A DNA stretch of 64,000 nt from positions 496,001 through 560,000 of the forward strand of contig NZ_CP078067.1 in the NCBI RefSeq assembly GCF_019195395.1, in the 5' to 3' direction. Position 1 is the first letter of the stretch. Each line of letters begins with the position of its first letter. Under the pieces are notes generated by a model that was not told the DNA's origin, did no database searches, and worked only from the letters and a program-made list of their open reading frames with translations. Origin of the DNA: Kaistella faecalis. GTDB lineage: Bacteria > Bacteroidota > Bacteroidia > Flavobacteriales > Weeksellaceae. Below, one piece after another: positions 61,434-64,000 of this stretch. A program made the position numbers and the translations under genes.

Positions 61434-64000
61434 ATGACTGAAACCTTTACACCCGAAATCATTGTAAAAAGCACCCCTTATTTCAATTATACTTTTAGTT
61501 TGAATAAGTATAATTTTCTGTCTTCAGTTACGGTCGTAAATTTAAACGAAGAACTGGAAAATCTTAAAGTGGAAATAACTTCAAGCCAAGGAATATTCGA
61601 AAAGTACAGTACTTTCATAGATAAGGTTTCCGGCGGCTCTTTTACCCTTACTCATTTTGATTTTCACTATCAGTTGCAGCTGCTTAAAAACCTGTCAGAA
61701 AAAGATATTGACAGCATCAGGATTACCGTCATTTCAAATGATACGGAAGTGGCTGCAACGCAATTTAATTTAGACGTTTTGCCCATAGACTATTTCGGCG
61801 GTTTACAGTTTCTTCCACAACTACTGAGTTCATATGTTACTCCTAATAATTCCAAGATCTATGAAATAAAATCTGATGCCATAAAAATTCTGGAGCAAAA
61901 TGGGTTTACGTTGGCATTTGAGGGTTATCAGGCTCAAAATAAAGATAGGGTAATTCAACTGGTTTCTGCATTATACAAGGCTATTCAGAACAAAGAGTTG
62001 ATTTATAGTGCGATGCCGCCGAGTTTTGAAAATCATGGTCAACGAATCCGACTTGTAGATCAGGTTATTGAAACTAAATTTGGAAACTGTATTGACATTA
62101 CCCTTCTGTTCGCAGCATGTCTTGAAGCAAGCGATCTAAACCCCATCGTCATTATTACAAAAGGGCACGCTTTTGTAGGAGTCTGGCTTGAAGATAAGCG
62201 TTTCGAGTCGATGATCAATTTTGATCAGGCAGCGATCGCCAAGAGAATTGCGCAAGGAATCAGGGAGATTATAATAATTGAAACTACCACTCTCTGTAAA
62301 GGAAGCAACATACCGTTCAGCAAAGCGATCGCAGAAGCTGAAGTGCAATTACTGAACGAGGCGGATTTTGTTCTTTCCCTCGATATTAAAAATACAAGAT
62401 CTAATGGCGTGGTGCCTTTATCAATATCACCGATTAATTCGGGATTAAAGAATAATATTCCATCTGTGGGCGGTATGGCCGACATTGTTTTAGATGACGA
62501 ATACGATCTTGGTGAAACCTACGACAATCTTGAACTTACCGATTTCACCAATCTTACCAAACAGAAAATATGGGAGAGGAAACTGCTGGATTTATCATTG
62601 CGGAATAATCTGCTCAATTTACGTTTTACCAAGAGCATGCTTCAGATTGTTGATCTAAAAATTAACCTGCTTGAGGATACTTTCGCCGAAGGCAAGGCAT
62701 ACACCATACAGCCGGATAATAATCAGCCGGTTACGCGAAAATATAACAACTATCTGCCACCTATACACAGTTCCTCTGATTTATTTAAACTTGCAAACGA
62801 TGAGTTCAAATATAATCGCCTGCTTACGACCTACCATAATGATGATTTAGACGCTATTTTAACGAACCTTTTCCGTACCTCCAAACTTGCCGAAGAAGAA
62901 AACGGAAAAAGTACTTTATATCTGGGTCTCGGTCTACTGAAGTGGTTTGAACCCAGAAATAGAAACGTCCCGCGTTTTGCGCCCATCTTGCTTATTCCTG
63001 TGGAACTGTTCAGAAAATCAGTCACTTCGAAATATACTTTGAGAAGCCGCGAAGAAGAAACCATGATTAACATCACGTTAATCGAGTATTTGAAGCAGGA
63101 ATACAATCTGAATCTGCATGCGTTGCAAACGCTGCCAATGGACGATTTAGGTGTAGATGTCCCTAGGGTTCTAGCTATGATCCGCAGCGCAGTGCTTAAT
63201 TTGGAAGGTTGGGACGTATTGGAGCAGATTGTTTTAGGTACTTTTTCATTTAATAAACTCATCTTATGGCAGGATATTTCCAAATATGCTGAGGAAATTC
63301 AAAAAAGCCCTATCGTAAAAAGTCTGATTGACGGTAAGTTATCCAATACTTTGGAAAGTGTAGAGGCGGACTATCTTGAGTTGGAAAATCTGGCTTCGGC
63401 GGCATTAACTTTGCCCATTCCAGCGGACAATTCCCAGTTAAATGCGGTACTGAATGCCAATCAGAACAAAACATTCATTCTTCATGGTCCGCCGGGAACG
63501 GGAAAATCACAGACCATTACCAATATTATTGCAGACGCACTAGCCAACAATAAAAAAGTATTGTTTGTGGCAGCAAAAAAAGCGGCATTAGATGTCGTAC
63601 ACAAGCGATTGGAAAATATTGGACTGGCACCTTTCTGCTTAGAATTGCACTCTAATAAATCTAAGAAGTCAGATGTATTAAAACAGTTCGAAGAGGTCCT
63701 AGCGGTACCTAAGTATCAGCTGAACAAAAATTTTTTACAGGAAGCGACACGGCTAGACGAACGTAAAAATGAAATAAACAAATACGTCACTCAGTTACAT
63801 CATAAAAATTCAATAGGTTGGAGCTTATATGATTCCATTTCGTTTTTGGAAAGTAATACAGTTTCCTACTTTGACGGAGAAAAAGTACATATTGATTTTA
63901 AAAATCTAACAATTTCAAAATGGAATACCTGGAACGATTGGATTGTGCCCTTCAGTTCTATTGGTGTGAAAACCGGTGCGCCCTCTACTCATCCGTTACG
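61434..64000 (+). CDS. DUF4011-type SF1 helicase with transglutaminase-like segment (5' part; runs off window)
   Basis: At least 855 residues from ATG 61434, open at the window end. The N-terminal 400 residues hold beta-rich sequence and a transglutaminase-like core: FGNCIDITLLFAACLEASDL with Cys and KGHAFVGVWLED with His. Then the DUF4011 hallmark IWERKLLDLSLRNNLLNLR, a helical region and Walker A ILHGPPGTGKSQTITNII. Such proteins are very large, with SF1 helicase motifs and often a C-terminal Vsr/DUF559 nuclease, matching the Hhe defence architecture; the nuclease part would lie beyond this window. Starts 20 nt after the small frameshifted ORF. Confidence 0.85.
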   Translation, partial: MTETFTPEIIVKSTPYFNYTFSLNKYNFLSSVTVVNLNEELENLKVEITSSQGIFEKYSTFIDKVSGGSFTLTHFDFHYQLQLLKNLSEKDIDSIRITVISNDTEVAATQFNLDVLPIDYFGGLQFLPQLLSSYVTPNNSKIYEIKSDAIKILEQNGFTLAFEGYQAQNKDRVIQLVSALYKAIQNKELIYSAMPPSFENHGQRIRLVDQVIETKFGNCIDITLLFAACLEASDLNPIVIITKGHAFVGVWLEDKRFESMINFDQAAIAKRIAQGIREIIIIETTTLCKGSNIPFSKAIAEAEVQLLNEADFVLSLDIKNTRSNGVVPLSISPINSGLKNNIPSVGGMADIVLDDEYDLGETYDNLELTDFTNLTKQKIWERKLLDLSLRNNLLNLRFTKSMLQIVDLKINLLEDTFAEGKAYTIQPDNNQPVTRKYNNYLPPIHSSSDLFKLANDEFKYNRLLTTYHNDDLDAILTNLFRTSKLAEEENGKSTLYLGLGLLKWFEPRNRNVPRFAPILLIPVELFRKSVTSKYTLRSREEETMINITLIEYLKQEYNLNLHALQTLPMDDLGVDVPRVLAMIRSAVLNLEGWDVLEQIVLGTFSFNKLILWQDISKYAEEIQKSPIVKSLIDGKLSNTLESVEADYLELENLASAALTLPIPADNSQLNAVLNANQNKTFILHGPPGTGKSQTITNIIADALANNKKVLFVAAKKAALDVVHKRLENIGLAPFCLELHSNKSKKSDVLKQFEEVLAVPKYQLNKNFLQEATRLDERKNEINKYVTQLHHKNSIGWSLYDSISFLESNTVSYFDGEKVHIDFKNLTISKWNTWNDWIVPFSSIGVKTGAPSTHPL

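Overview
The window looks like chromosome from a member of the Bacteroidota, most likely family Weeksellaceae (Chryseobacterium/Kaistella-like). Four things point there. The promoters repeatedly match the Bacteroidota -7 box TAnnTTTG, a few with a TTG/TTTG -33 box. The prolyl-tRNA synthetase is the archaeal/eukaryotic-type short form. Secreted proteins often have signal peptides ending in a Q after the cleavage region. Several families (DUF3667, DUF1684, paired imidazolonepropionase-like amidohydrolases, FadL-like porin with a GSMGALGGD motif) are typical of the phylum. The organism call is inference; no rRNA or marker phylogeny is present.

Layout. 1-33.6 kb is mostly housekeeping: a Gcr-type recombinase-family protein (cut by the window edge), mtgA, a metal-chelate binding lipoprotein, tRNA-Arg(ACG), prmA, a glycosyltransferase, two methyltransferases, a ZIP transporter, a FadL-like porin, proS, an OmpA/DUF937 protein, mntH with a DtxR-like operator, grpE-dnaJ, a DedA protein, prfB, a short alpha-glucan phosphorylase-like enzyme, mtaB, mqo, trhA-gpsA, an M23 peptidase and an SPFH protein.

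33.66-39.06 kb is an AT-rich accessory island that begins exactly at the SPFH stop codon. It has two related 4-helix membrane proteins, an OLD-like ATPase-Toprim protein, a small anchored coiled-coil protein, a RAYT transposase remnant, a Cys-rich protein and an orphan. GC-rich hairpin elements of one family follow several stop codons, and two copies of a 62-bp direct repeat are present. 39.1-53.9 kb returns to host-like genes: an amidohydrolase pair, an alpha/beta hydrolase, tex and DUF421. Two large non-coding repeat tracts lie here: a three-unit ~90-bp tandem array near 41 kb, and a 281-bp satellite near 48 kb in which two variants alternate.

55.3-64 kb is a defence-type island on the + strand. 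It holds a MazG-like pyrophosphohydrolase followed by a GIY-YIG/DUF2075-helicase/S24-peptidase fusion. Next is a PHP-ATPase (TrlF/Ppl-like) interrupted by an in-frame amber codon, then a frameshifted small ORF, then the start of a DUF4011 helicase (Hhe-like) that runs off the window. The MazG/GIY-YIG-DUF2075-S24 pair is the best candidate for an undescribed system. Its parts suggest nucleotide-pool policing coupled to a DNA-processing nuclease-helicase with a LexA-type autoprotease tail; that coupling is inference.

For genes, starts were moved from the longest frame to an internal ATG where a promoter, terminator or family N-terminus argued for it, and this is stated in the entries. All family calls are by reading the protein; no database search was run.
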